Positions 24,230 to 33,093 are shown, numbered from the stretch's first letter. The stretch: 64,000 bases of DNA from Halodurantibacterium daqingensis (GCF_042666235.1 NZ_JBHTFQ010000002.1:186001-250000); one strand, 5' to 3'. Translations and numbers: made by a program. The notes: generated by a model from the letters alone, not told the origin.

Positions 24230-25012
24230 ATGTACGAAACCATCACCGCTGAAACCGATCCGCGCGGCGTCACGACGCTGACACTCGCGCGGCCCGAAAA
24301 GCACAATGCCCTGTCGCCGCAGATGATGGATGAGCTGACCGAGGCGGCCGACCGGCTTGGCCGTGATCCGGCGGTGCGCGTCGTGGTGCTGACCGGCGCC
24401 GGCGACAGCTTCTGCGCGGGCGGCGATCTGGGCTGGATGCGCGACCAGATGGCCGCCGATGGCGCGGCCCGTGCCCGCGAGGCGCGCCGTCTGGCCGAGA
24501 TGCTGGCCCGGCTCGATGCCTTGCCGAAACCGCTGATCGGGCGCGTGCAGGGGCAGGTGCTGGGGGGCGGCATGGGGCTGATCTCGGTCTGCGACGTGGC
24601 GATCGGCGTGGCCCCGGCACGGTTCGGCTTTACCGAGACCGGGCTGGGGCTGATCCCGGCCACGATCGGGCCCTATGTCATCGCGCGGATGGGGGCCGCG
24701 ATGGCCCGGCGGGTGTTCATGTCGGCGCGGATCTTTGGCGCCGAGGAGGCGGTGCGGCTCGGGCTTCTGGCGCAGGCCGTCGCGCCCGAGGCGCTGGACG
24801 CGGCCGTGGAGGAAGAGGTGCGGCCCTATCTGGCCTGCGCGCCGGGTGCCGTGGCCGAAGCCAAGGCGCTGGCCCGCCGTCTGGGGCCGGCAACGGATGA
24901 CGCGGTGATCGCGCTGAGTATCGAGGCTCTGGTCGCCCGCTGGGACAGTGACGAGGCCGCCGAGGGCGTGGGCGCCTTCTTCGACCGTCGCAAGCCGCGC
25001 TGGGCCGAGTAA
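24230..25012 (+). CDS. Enoyl-CoA hydratase, probably methylglutaconyl-CoA hydratase
   Basis: A 260-aa crotonase-fold protein. The oxyanion-hole region is visible in RPEKHNALSPQMMDEL (about 22-37) and GAGDSFCAGGDLGWMRDQM (about 61-79). The catalytic Glu fits FTETGLGLIPATIGPYVI (about 134-151). The GDLGWM pattern and its position as the last gene after mccB, mccA and HMG-CoA lyase indicate hydration of 3-methylglutaconyl-CoA to HMG-CoA. Sequence alone does not exclude another enoyl-CoA substrate. Confidence 0.88.
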   Translation: MYETITAETDPRGVTTLTLARPEKHNALSPQMMDELTEAADRLGRDPAVRVVVLTGAGDSFCAGGDLGWMRDQMAADGAARAREARRLAEMLARLDALPKPLIGRVQGQVLGGGMGLISVCDVAIGVAPARFGFTETGLGLIPATIGPYVIARMGAAMARRVFMSARIFGAEEAVRLGLLAQAVAPEALDAAVEEEVRPYLACAPGAVAEAKALARRLGPATDDAVIALSIEALVARWDSDEAAEGVGAFFDRRKPRWAE

Positions 25013-25061
25013 CGTCCCGCCGGCCGCAGCCCTGCCGGCCCGGCTGATGAAATCGCCGATG

Positions 25062-25093
25062 GGGCGAGTCGCTCCAGGATGTCCGACTCGCCC
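25062..25093 (+). terminator. Ten-pair hairpin closing the leucine-catabolism operon
   Basis: GGGCGAGTCG (25062-25071) and CGACTCGCCC (25084-25093) pair perfectly with a 12-base loop, 50 bases after the hydratase stop. Only TT follows. A smaller GCCGGC hairpin stands just before it. The position between two long operons supports a boundary role. Confidence 0.55.
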
Positions 25094-25176
25094 TTCCGGT
25101 GGCCATTATCTTTGCACTGCAGCATGGCATCCCGAAAATCCGTCGTTTTGCGGGGGTTCCGGCCCTCCGGCTTTGG

Positions 25177-25205
25177 TTGACCCGGGCCGGAGGCAGGAGT
25201 AAACC
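25177..25205 (+). promoter_or_regulatory. Candidate promoter of the nuo operon
   Basis: TTGACC (25177-25182) and TAAACC (25200-25205) are 17 bases apart, about 50 bases before the nuoA GTG. The -10 is a weak match. No FNR-type palindrome was found in this interval (25013-25254). Confidence 0.3.
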
Positions 25206-25254
25206 GGGCGCAGCCAGTTTCCGGCGCAGTCTGCGCAAGCCGAAGGAGCCACCA

Positions 25255-25620
25255 GTGGACGCTCTGCTGAGAGAATACCTTCCCATTCTGATCTTCCTGG
25301 GCGTGACGGTTGCCTTCGGGCTCATCCTGCTGCTCTCGGCGGCGGTGATTGCCGTGCGCAACCCGGATGCCGAAAAGGTCTCGGCCTATGAATGCGGGTT
25401 CAACGCCTTTGACGACGCGCGCATGAAGTTCGACGTGCGGTTCTACCTTGTCTCGATCCTGTTCATCATCTTCGATCTCGAAGTCGCGTTCCTGTTCCCT
25501 TGGGCTGTGGCCTTTGCCGACATATCTATGGTGGGCTTCTGGTCGATGATGGCCTTCCTGGGCGTCCTGACCGTCGGCTTTGCCTATGAATGGAAGAAAG
25601 GAGCTCTCGAATGGGAGTGA
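25255..25620 (+). CDS. nuoA: NADH-quinone oxidoreductase subunit A
   Basis: A 121-aa membrane subunit of complex I with three transmembrane helices. The loop between helices 1 and 2 holds SAYECGFNAFDDARMKFDVRF, the redox-sensitive cysteine loop near the quinone tunnel. The chosen start is GTG 25255, because GAAGGAG lies seven bases upstream and it gives the standard length. It overlaps nuoB by ten bases. Confidence 0.94.
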   Translation: MDALLREYLPILIFLGVTVAFGLILLLSAAVIAVRNPDAEKVSAYECGFNAFDDARMKFDVRFYLVSILFIIFDLEVAFLFPWAVAFADISMVGFWSMMAFLGVLTVGFAYEWKKGALEWE

Positions 25621-26144
25621 CGACCACAGCCTATGGCGCTGGCCCCGACAAGGAGGTCGCGACCCAGGCGCTCAACCGCGAACTGCAGGACAAGGGCTTC
25701 CTGCTCACCTCGACCGAAGACATCATCAACTGGGCGCGCACCGGCTCGCTCCACTGGATGACCTTCGGTCTTGCCTGCTGCGCGGTCGAGATGATGCACA
25801 CCTCGATGCCGCGCTATGACGTGGAGCGTTTCGGCATCGCCCCGCGCGCCAGCCCGCGCCAGTCGGATCTGATGATCATCGCCGGCACGCTGACCAACAA
25901 GATGGCGCCGGCTTTGCGCAAGGTCTATGACCAGATGCCCGAGCCGCGCTATGTCATCTCGATGGGCTCCTGCGCCAATGGCGGCGGCTATTACCACTAC
26001 AGCTATTCCGTCGTGCGCGGCTGTGACCGGATCGTGCCGGTCGATATCTATGTGCCGGGCTGCCCCCCCACCGCCGAGGCGCTGCTTTACGGTCTGCTGC
26101 AGTTGCAGCGCAAGATCCGCCGCACCGGCACAATCACCCGCTGA
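25611..26144 (+). CDS. nuoB: NADH-quinone oxidoreductase subunit B
   Basis: A 177-aa peripheral-arm subunit that ligates the terminal cluster N2, which reduces quinone. The cluster cysteines are the adjacent pair in FGLACCAVEMM (about 54-64), one in ISMGSCANGG and one in VPGCPPTAEALLYG. ATG 25611 has AAAGGAG upstream; a frame start 21 bases earlier lacks one. The gene overlaps nuoA and is followed after 11 bases by nuoC. Confidence 0.96.
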   Translation: MGVTTTAYGAGPDKEVATQALNRELQDKGFLLTSTEDIINWARTGSLHWMTFGLACCAVEMMHTSMPRYDVERFGIAPRASPRQSDLMIIAGTLTNKMAPALRKVYDQMPEPRYVISMGSCANGGGYYHYSYSVVRGCDRIVPVDIYVPGCPPTAEALLYGLLQLQRKIRRTGTITR

Positions 26145-26155
26145 GGAGAGAGGCC

Positions 26156-26761
26156 ATGTCCGAAGCCCTGCAAGAGCTTGGCGCGCATATCGAACTGAAG
26201 CGGCCCGATGCGGTGGCCGGATACCGCGTGACGCATGACGAACTGACGGTCGATGTGGCCCTGTCGGGCCTTGTCGACCTGGTTGCCTTTCTGCGGACCG
26301 ATCCGAACTGCCGGTTTTCGTCCCTGATCGACATCACCGCGGTGGATCACCCCGAGCGGACGCAACGCTTCGACATGGTCTATCACTTCCTGTCGATGTA
26401 CCGGAACCAGCGTATCCGGCTGAAGGCGAAGGTGCGGGAAGAGGATATCGTGCCGTCGATCTCCGGTATCCATCCCTCGGCCAACTGGTTCGAGCGGGAA
26501 GTGTTCGACATGTTCGGCATCCTGTTTTCGGGCCATCCCGACCTGCGCCGCATCCTGACCGACTATGGCTTCCGGGGGCATCCGCTGCGCAAGGATTTCC
26601 CGACGACGGGCTATACCGAGGTGCGCTATGACGAAACGCAGAAGCGGGTGGTCTACGAGCCGGTGAGCCTGGTTCAGGAATACCGGATGTTCGACTTCAT
26701 GAGTCCCTGGGAAGGTGGCGACTACATCCTGCCGGGCGATCAGAAGGCAGAGGCAAAATGA
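26156..26761 (+). CDS. nuoC: NADH-quinone oxidoreductase subunit C
   Basis: A 201-aa hydrophilic subunit of the Q module, separate from NuoD here (unlike the fused NuoCD of enterobacteria). The signature HPSANWFEREVFDMFGILFSGHPDLRRILTDYGFRGHPLRKDFP region spans about residues 104-147, seen as ERE...DMFGI and RGHPLRKDFP. GAGGAGAG precedes the ATG. Its stop overlaps the nuoD start. Confidence 0.95.
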   Translation: MSEALQELGAHIELKRPDAVAGYRVTHDELTVDVALSGLVDLVAFLRTDPNCRFSSLIDITAVDHPERTQRFDMVYHFLSMYRNQRIRLKAKVREEDIVPSISGIHPSANWFEREVFDMFGILFSGHPDLRRILTDYGFRGHPLRKDFPTTGYTEVRYDETQKRVVYEPVSLVQEYRMFDFMSPWEGGDYILPGDQKAEAK

Positions 26762-27969
26762 TGGACGGTTCCTTCAAGGACGCGGAAACGCACGAACAGA
26801 AAATCCGCAACTTCAACCTGAACTTCGGCCCGCAACATCCTGCGGCGCATGGGGTTCTTCGGCTTGTTCTGGAGCTGGACGGCGAGATTGTCGAACGGTG
26901 CGATCCGCATATCGGCCTGCTGCATCGCGGCACCGAAAAGCTGATGGAGACGCGGACCTATCTGCAGAACCTGCCCTATTTCGACCGGCTCGACTATGTG
27001 GCGCCGATGAACCAGGAACATGCCTGGTGTCTTGCGATCGAGCGGCTGACCAACACGCAGATCCCGCGCCGCGCCAGCCTGATCCGGGTGCTTTACTCGG
27101 AGATCGGGCGGGTGCTGAACCATCTGCTGAACGTGACCACGCAGGCCATGGACGTCGGCGCGCTGACCCCGCCGCTCTGGGGGTTCGAAGAGCGTGAAAA
27201 GCTGATGATCTTCTACGAACGCGCCAGCGGCGCGCGGCTGCACGCGGCCTATTTCCGCCCCGGGGGCGTGCATCAGGATCTGCCGCCTGCGCTTCTGGAC
27301 GATATCGAAGCCTGGGCCGATCAGTTCCCGGCCCGTCTTGACGATATCGACACGCTGCTGACCGAGAACCGGATCTTCAAGCAGCGCAACGCCGATATCG
27401 GGATCATCACCGAAGAGGATATCCAGAACTGGGGCTTTTCGGGGGTGATGGTGCGCGGCTCGGGCCTTGCCTGGGACTTGCGGCGCGCGCAGCCCTACGA
27501 ATGCTATGACGAATTCGACTTCATGATCCCGGTCGGCAAGAACGGCGATTGCTATGACCGCTATCTCTGCCGCATGGCCGAGATGCGGGAATCCGTGAAG
27601 ATCATCCGGCAATGCATTGAAAAGCTTCGTGTTGAAAAGGGTGATGTGCTGGCCCGCGGCAAGATCACCCCGCCCAGGCGCGCCGAGATGAAGACCTCGA
27701 TGGAATCGCTGATCCATCATTTCAAGCTTTACACCGAAGGCTTCCGCGTGCCCGAGGGCGAAATCTATGCCGCCGTCGAGGCGCCCAAGGGCGAGTTCGG
27801 CGTCTATCTGGTGGCCGATGGCACCAACCGTCCCTACCGCGCCAAGATCCGTGCGCCGGGCTATCTGCATCTGCAGGCGATGGATTTCGTCTGCAAGGGG
27901 CACCAGCTTGCGGATGTCTCGGCGATCATCGGGACGATGGACATCGTGTTTGGCGAGGTGGATCGGTGA
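26758..27969 (+). CDS. nuoD: NADH-quinone oxidoreductase subunit D
   Basis: A 403-aa 49-kDa-type subunit that forms the quinone-binding cavity with NuoB. The conserved loop GPQHPAAHGVLRLVLELDGE lies at about residues 24-43, with the quinone-site His in QHPAAH. IGLLHRGTEKLMETRTYLQ follows, and the C-terminus has DFVCKGHQLADVSAIIGTMDIVFGEVDR (about 376-403). Two ATG codons stand in a row at 26758 and 26761. The stop overlaps the following lipoprotein gene. Confidence 0.96.
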   Translation: MMDGSFKDAETHEQKIRNFNLNFGPQHPAAHGVLRLVLELDGEIVERCDPHIGLLHRGTEKLMETRTYLQNLPYFDRLDYVAPMNQEHAWCLAIERLTNTQIPRRASLIRVLYSEIGRVLNHLLNVTTQAMDVGALTPPLWGFEEREKLMIFYERASGARLHAAYFRPGGVHQDLPPALLDDIEAWADQFPARLDDIDTLLTENRIFKQRNADIGIITEEDIQNWGFSGVMVRGSGLAWDLRRAQPYECYDEFDFMIPVGKNGDCYDRYLCRMAEMRESVKIIRQCIEKLRVEKGDVLARGKITPPRRAEMKTSMESLIHHFKLYTEGFRVPEGEIYAAVEAPKGEFGVYLVADGTNRPYRAKIRAPGYLHLQAMDFVCKGHQLADVSAIIGTMDIVFGEVDR

Positions 27970-28247
27970 TGCGTATCGTGACCCTGTTCGTCGCGCTTGC
28001 CGCGCTGGCCGCCTGTCAGGCTCCGGCGCCGCAGCCGCAGTTCACCGGCACCCCGCGCGAGCGTCTGATCGCCGCCGTCGAGGCAGCGGGCTGCACCATC
28101 AGCCCGTCCAATTCCGCACGCATCCAGCAAAGCTCGGGCCTGAACGAGGCACAGATCCGGGCGCTTGCGCCTGAACTGGTGCAGGCCGGTCTGGTTCGTG
28201 TATCGGGTGCCGACTCGATCCAACTCATGACGGAGAACTGCCGCTGA
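27969..28247 (+). CDS. Small lipoprotein-like gene inside the nuo operon
   Basis: A 92-aa protein beginning MRIVTLFVALAALAACQAPAP, a lipoprotein signal peptide with lipobox LAAC (lipidated Cys16). The mature part of about 75 residues includes PRERLIAAVEAAGCTISPSN and ends in MTENCR, so it has two more cysteines that could form a disulfide. It overlaps nuoD by one base and nuoE by one base, so it is a real member of the operon. Similar small genes occur at this place in other Rhodobacterales, but its function in complex I assembly or otherwise is unknown. Confidence 0.72.
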   Translation: MRIVTLFVALAALAACQAPAPQPQFTGTPRERLIAAVEAAGCTISPSNSARIQQSSGLNEAQIRALAPELVQAGLVRVSGADSIQLMTENCR

Positions 28248-29368
28248 TGCTGCGTCGTCTTCATCCCGAACAGCCTGCAAGCTTTGCCTTCACGCCCGCC
28301 AACCTTGAATGGGCGCAGGCACAGATCAGCAAGTATCCCGAAGGGCGCCAGGCTTCGGCCATCATTCCGCTTCTGTGGCGTGCCCAGGAGCAGGAGGGCT
28401 GGCTGACCCGCCCGGCGATCGAATATGTCGCCAGCATGTTGGGCATGGCCTATATCCGTGCCCTGGAAGTGGCGACATTCTACTTCATGTTCCAGCTGCA
28501 GCCGGTTGGATCCGTTGCCAACATCCAGATCTGCGGCACGACAACCTGCATGATCTGTGGCGCCGAGGATCTGGTCGGCGTCTGTCAGGAACTGATCGCC
28601 GCCAAGCCGCACACGCTTTCGGCCGATGGCAAGTTTTCCTGGGAAGAGGTCGAGTGTCTGGGCGCCTGTGCCAATGCGCCGATGGCGCAGATCGGCAAGG
28701 ATTATTACGAAAACCTTACCGCCGCGCGTCTGCGCGAGATCATTGCCGAGCTTGCCGCCGGACGGGTTCCGGTGCCGGGGCCGCAGAACGGACGCTATTC
28801 CTCGGAACCCGAGGGCGGACCGACGACGCTTGTGGACCATGTCGAGGGGCGCAACAGCCATAACGCCTCGGTTCGGCTGGCGCTGGATATCGGCGACACG
28901 GTCAAGCGCATCGACGGAACCGAAGTGCCGATCCTGACGCCCTGGTTGCAAGCCGAGCGTCCCAGCCCTGCCGAGGGCGAGGCGACCGAGCCCACCCCCG
29001 GTGCCGGCGTTCCGGCCGATGATACCGGCGTGACGGTGCAGGAGGCCCCGGCGACAACTGCTGCGCGCGCCGAACGGACCGAGCCCGCGAAAGCGGCCGA
29101 TCGCGCCTCGGGCAGCGGGGTCAAGCCGGTGACGCTGTCCTCTCCGCGGACGGATCAGCGCGAGGATCTGACCCGGCTGGAAGGTGTGGATGCCGATACG
29201 CAGGCGGCGCTGAACGAACTGGGCATCTGGCATCTGGACCAGATCGCCGCCTGGACGGCGGAAGAACTGGCCTGGGTCGATGCCAATCTGAAGGGTCATG
29301 CCGGCCGTGCCAGCCGCGAAGGCTGGGTCGCCGCGGCGCAGGCGCTTCTGAAGGCGGACGGGAACTGA
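28247..29368 (+). CDS. nuoE: NADH-quinone oxidoreductase subunit E with a C-terminal extension
   Basis: A 373-aa protein. The first 190 or so residues are the 24-kDa subunit with the N1a [2Fe-2S] cysteines in CGTTTC (about 98-103) and CLGAC (about 137-141). The rest is extra. A low-complexity linker rich in Pro, Ala, Thr and Glu (about 240-305) leads to a compact C-terminal domain, LTRLEGVDADTQAALNELG and following, that resembles helix-hairpin-helix folds. Such long NuoE proteins occur in Rhodobacterales. The extension lies after the cluster-binding fold, so electron transfer should not be affected. Confidence 0.93.
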   Translation: MLRRLHPEQPASFAFTPANLEWAQAQISKYPEGRQASAIIPLLWRAQEQEGWLTRPAIEYVASMLGMAYIRALEVATFYFMFQLQPVGSVANIQICGTTTCMICGAEDLVGVCQELIAAKPHTLSADGKFSWEEVECLGACANAPMAQIGKDYYENLTAARLREIIAELAAGRVPVPGPQNGRYSSEPEGGPTTLVDHVEGRNSHNASVRLALDIGDTVKRIDGTEVPILTPWLQAERPSPAEGEATEPTPGAGVPADDTGVTVQEAPATTAARAERTEPAKAADRASGSGVKPVTLSSPRTDQREDLTRLEGVDADTQAALNELGIWHLDQIAAWTAEELAWVDANLKGHAGRASREGWVAAAQALLKADGN

Positions 29369-29427
29369 CGGCTGCCGGCGCGGTCGCGCCGGGGCGAACA
29401 AGGCGATGAGGCCTGGAAGGGACGGCG

Positions 29428-29649
29428 ATGGCAATATCCGATCAGGACCGCGCATTGGCACAGCAGGCACGGCTTGTAGCCGTGGTGCTGGTTGCCACGA
29501 TGGTGCTGTGGATCGCCGCGCAATGGCTTGGCGGACGGTTCGGCTGGGAGGCGCGCTTTGCCTTCCTGTTCGACCTGGCGGCGCTGGCGGCCTTCGTCTG
29601 GTCGCTTGTGGTGACATATCGGATCTGGCGCAGGCGTCAGGAGAAGTGA
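29428..29649 (+). CDS. DUF5337-type small membrane protein inside the nuo operon
   Basis: A 73-aa protein with two membrane helices (LVAVVLVATMVLWIAAQWLG and FAFLFDLAALAAFVWSLVVTY) and a basic tail RIWRRRQEK, so both ends are probably cytoplasmic. It lies 59 bases after nuoE and ten bases before nuoF, in the same direction. The pattern matches the DUF5337 family found at this place in Rhodobacterales. The function is unknown; assembly or stabilisation of complex I is only a contextual guess. Confidence 0.75.
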   Translation: MAISDQDRALAQQARLVAVVLVATMVLWIAAQWLGGRFGWEARFAFLFDLAALAAFVWSLVVTYRIWRRRQEK

Positions 29650-29659
29650 GAGCGAAGCG

Positions 29660-30955
29660 ATGCTGAAGGATCAGGACCGGATCTTTACCAACCTCTACGG
29701 GATGCACGAACGCACCCTCGCTGGCGCCAAGAAGCGCGGGCATTGGGATGGCACCGCGGGCATCATTGAAAAGGGGCGCGACTGGATCATCGACCAGATG
29801 AAGGCCAGCGGGCTGCGCGGCCGCGGCGGCGCGGGTTTTCCCACGGGGCTCAAATGGTCCTTCATGCCCAAGGAAAGCGACGGACGCCCGGCCTATCTGG
29901 TCATCAACGCCGACGAATCCGAACCCGCGACCTGCAAGGACCGCGAGATCATGCGCCACGATCCGCATACGCTGATCGAAGGCGCGCTGATCGCGAGCTT
30001 TGCGATGAACGCGCATACGGCCTATATCTATATCCGCGGCGAATATATCCGCGAACGTGAGGCCCTGCAGGCCGCGATCGACGAATGCTATGACAACGGC
30101 CTTCTGGGCCGGAACGCGGCGGGCTCGGGCTGGGATTTCGACCTGTTCCTGCATCACGGCGCCGGCGCCTATATCTGCGGCGAGGAAACCGCGCTTCTGG
30201 AAAGCCTCGAGGGCAAGAAGGGCATGCCGCGGATGAAACCGCCGTTCCCGGCCGGCGCCGGCCTTTACGGCTGCCCGACCACGGTGAACAACGTGGAATC
30301 CATAGCGGTGGTGCCGACCATCCTGCGTCGCGGTGGGGAATGGTTCGCAAGCTTTGGCCGCCCGAACAACGCGGGGCTGAAGCTGTTCGGCCTGACAGGC
30401 CATGTGAATACGCCCTGTGTGGTCGAGGAATCCATGTCGATCTCGATGAAGGAACTCATCGAGCGGCATGGCGGCGGCGTCCGCGGCGGCTGGAAGAACC
30501 TCAAGGCGGTGATCCCGGGCGGGGCCTCCTGCCCGATCCTGCCGGCCGATCTGTGCGACACCGCGATCATGGATTATGACGGGATGCGCGAGCTCAAATC
30601 GAGCTTTGGCACCGCCTGCATGATCGTCATGGACCAGCAGACGGACGTCATCAAGGCGGTCTGGCGGCTGGCCAAGTTCTTCAAGCACGAAAGCTGCGGC
30701 CAGTGCACCCCCTGCCGCGAAGGCACGGGCTGGATGATGCGGGTCATGGACCGGCTGGTGCGCGGCGAGGCCGAGGTCGAAGAGATCGACATGCTGCTTG
30801 ACGTGACCAAGCAGGTCGAGGGGCATACGATCTGCGCCCTTGGCGATGCGGCGGCCTGGCCGATCCAGGGCCTGATCCGGCACTACCGGAACGAGATCGA
30901 GGACCGCATCAAGGCGAAACGGACCGGCCGCGTCAGCGCGGTCGCGGCGGAGTAA
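29660..30955 (+). CDS. nuoF: NADH-quinone oxidoreductase subunit F
   Basis: A 431-aa 51-kDa subunit that binds NADH, FMN and cluster N3. The NADH-binding loop is GLRGRGGAGFPTGLKWSF (about 53-70). The FMN region includes AYICGEETALLESLEG (about 172-187). The N3 cysteines are in ESCGQCTPCREG (about 345-356) and HTICALGDAAAWP (about 390-402). The length is standard. It is followed after four bases by nuoG. Confidence 0.97.
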   Translation: MLKDQDRIFTNLYGMHERTLAGAKKRGHWDGTAGIIEKGRDWIIDQMKASGLRGRGGAGFPTGLKWSFMPKESDGRPAYLVINADESEPATCKDREIMRHDPHTLIEGALIASFAMNAHTAYIYIRGEYIREREALQAAIDECYDNGLLGRNAAGSGWDFDLFLHHGAGAYICGEETALLESLEGKKGMPRMKPPFPAGAGLYGCPTTVNNVESIAVVPTILRRGGEWFASFGRPNNAGLKLFGLTGHVNTPCVVEESMSISMKELIERHGGGVRGGWKNLKAVIPGGASCPILPADLCDTAIMDYDGMRELKSSFGTACMIVMDQQTDVIKAVWRLAKFFKHESCGQCTPCREGTGWMMRVMDRLVRGEAEVEEIDMLLDVTKQVEGHTICALGDAAAWPIQGLIRHYRNEIEDRIKAKRTGRVSAVAAE

Positions 30956-30959
30956 GGCG

Positions 30960-32969
30960 ATGAGCAACCTGCGTAAAATCATCATCGACGGGATCGAGCT
31001 TGAGGTCGATCCGGCGATGACCCTCATCCAGGCGGCGGAACAGGCCGGGATCGAGATCCCGCGCTTCTGCTATCATGAACGCCTGTCGATCGCGGGCAAC
31101 TGCCGGATGTGCCTTGTCGAAATCGTGGGCGGCCCGCCCAAGCCCGCGGCCTCCTGTGCGATGCAGGTCAAGGATCTGCGGCCGGGGCCGGAGGGCCAGC
31201 CGCCTGTGGTCAAGACGAATTCGCCCATGGTCAAGAAGGCGCGCGAAGGGGTGATGGAGTTCCTGCTCATCAACCATCCGCTTGATTGCCCGATCTGCGA
31301 CCAGGGGGGCGAATGTGACCTTCAGGACCAGGCGATGGCCTATGGCGTGGATTTCAGCCGCTACCGCGAACCCAAGCGGGCCACGGAAGACCTGAACCTC
31401 GGCCCGCTGGTCGAAACCCACATGACGCGCTGCATTTCCTGCACGCGCTGCGTGCGCTTCACGACCGAAGTCGCCGGGATCACCCAGATGGGACAGACCG
31501 GCCGCGGCGAAGACAGCGAGATCACCAGCTACCTGAACGAGACGCTGGCCTCGAACCTGCAGGGCAACATCATCGATCTGTGTCCGGTGGGCGCGCTGGT
31601 CTCCAAGCCCTATTCGTTCAAGGCCCGTCCGTGGGAACTGAGCAAGACCGAAACCATCGACGTGATGGATGCGCTCGGCTCGAACATCCGGGTGGATACC
31701 CGCGGCCGCGAAGTGATGCGCATCCTGCCGCGCAACCATGACGGTGTGAACGAGGAATGGATTTCCGACAAGACGCGCTTTGTTTGGGACGGGCTGCGCC
31801 GGCAGCGGCTGGACAAGCCCTATATCCGTGAGAACGGGCGCCTGCGCCCTGCCACCTGGGCCGAGGCGCTGAACCGCGCGGCCGCGGCGATGAAGGGCCG
31901 CAAGGTTGCGGGCCTGGTCGGCGATCTGGTTTCGGTCGAAGCCGCCTTCGCGCTGAAACAGCTGATGGACCGCATCGGCGGCGTGACCGAATGCCGGACC
32001 GATGGTGCCAAGCTGCCGGCGGGCAACCGTTCGGCCTATGTCGGCACGGCGGCGATCGAGGATATCGACAGCGCCCGCAGCATCTATCTGATCGGCACCA
32101 ATCCGCGGATCGAGGCGCCGGTTCTGAACGCGCGGATCCGCAAGGCCTGGCTGCAGGGCGCCGAGGTGCACCGTGTCGGGCCGGTCGCGGATCTGACCTT
32201 CGATGTGGTCGAGCACGGCTCTGACCGCGCCGCGCTTGTGTCGCTTGCCCGCGAGGCCGAGCCTGCCGAGGGCGCGATCGTCATCCTGGGGCAGGGGGCG
32301 CTGAACGAATCCGATGGCGCGGCGGTCCTGTCGCAGGCGATGAAGCTGGCCGAACGCCTGGGCGGCGGGCTTCTGGTGCTGCACACCGCCGCGTCGCGCG
32401 TGGGCGCGATGGACATCGGCGCCGTGACCGAAGGCGGGATTTCCGCGGCGCTGGACGGGGCCGAGGTGATCTACAATCTCGGCGCGGACGAGATCGAGAT
32501 CGGCCAGGGGCCCTTCGTGATCTATCAGGGCAGCCACGGCGACCGTGGCGCGCATCGGGCGGATATCGTTCTGCCTGGCGCCGCCTATACCGAGGAACCG
32601 GGCATTTTCGTGAACACCGAAGGCCGTCCGCAACTGGCGCTGCGCGCAGGCTTTGCGCCCGGCGACGCGCGGGACAACTGGGCGATCCTGCGGGCGCTGT
32701 CGGCCGAGCTGGGGGCGGTGCTGCCCTATGACAGCCTGGCGCAGTTGCGGCAGGCGCTGGTTGCGGAAGTTCCGCATCTGGAACTGATCGACGAGGTGCC
32801 GCAGAACGCCTGGCAGCGCCTGCCGCTGCAGGAACCGGCAACGGCGAGCTTCCGCTATGCGCTTGGTGATTTCTACCTGACCAACCCGATTGCCCGTGCC
32901 TCGGCCCTGATGGCCGAACTTTCGGCACTGGAACGCGGGCGGCAGGCGGCGCCGCTTGCGGCGGAATGA
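30960..32969 (+). CDS. nuoG: NADH-quinone oxidoreductase subunit G
   Basis: A 669-aa 75-kDa subunit carrying clusters N1b, N4 and N5. N1b cysteines are in RFCYHERLSIAGNCRMCLVE (about 36-55), with a further one in ASCAMQV. N5/N4 ligands are in HPLDCPICDQGGECDLQD, HMTRCISCTRCVRF and IIDLCPVGAL. The molybdopterin-oxidoreductase-like half is retained but has no cofactor role in this family. The gene ends 124 bases before nuoH, the longest gap in the operon; that gap holds a hairpin. Confidence 0.96.
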   Translation: MSNLRKIIIDGIELEVDPAMTLIQAAEQAGIEIPRFCYHERLSIAGNCRMCLVEIVGGPPKPAASCAMQVKDLRPGPEGQPPVVKTNSPMVKKAREGVMEFLLINHPLDCPICDQGGECDLQDQAMAYGVDFSRYREPKRATEDLNLGPLVETHMTRCISCTRCVRFTTEVAGITQMGQTGRGEDSEITSYLNETLASNLQGNIIDLCPVGALVSKPYSFKARPWELSKTETIDVMDALGSNIRVDTRGREVMRILPRNHDGVNEEWISDKTRFVWDGLRRQRLDKPYIRENGRLRPATWAEALNRAAAAMKGRKVAGLVGDLVSVEAAFALKQLMDRIGGVTECRTDGAKLPAGNRSAYVGTAAIEDIDSARSIYLIGTNPRIEAPVLNARIRKAWLQGAEVHRVGPVADLTFDVVEHGSDRAALVSLAREAEPAEGAIVILGQGALNESDGAAVLSQAMKLAERLGGGLLVLHTAASRVGAMDIGAVTEGGISAALDGAEVIYNLGADEIEIGQGPFVIYQGSHGDRGAHRADIVLPGAAYTEEPGIFVNTEGRPQLALRAGFAPGDARDNWAILRALSAELGAVLPYDSLAQLRQALVAEVPHLELIDEVPQNAWQRLPLQEPATASFRYALGDFYLTNPIARASALMAELSALERGRQAAPLAAE

Positions 32970-32974
32970 TCTGG

Positions 32975-32995
32975 CCGGCGCGCCCGGCGCGCCGG
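32975..32995 (+). terminator. Intra-operon hairpin between nuoG and nuoH
   Basis: CCGGCGCG (32975-32982) and CGCGCCGG (32988-32995) form an eight-pair stem with a five-base loop, starting five bases after the nuoG stop. No T-run follows. It may protect or process the mRNA between the peripheral-arm and membrane-arm genes rather than stop transcription. Confidence 0.35.
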
Positions 32996-33093
32996 TTGAC
33001 GAAAAGGGTGGCACGCCGGGCGCGAATGCGCTTTACAGCGGGCGATGCGACGAAGTGTCCGGCAGAGGCCGGAGCGGACGGATGTGAGGCATT

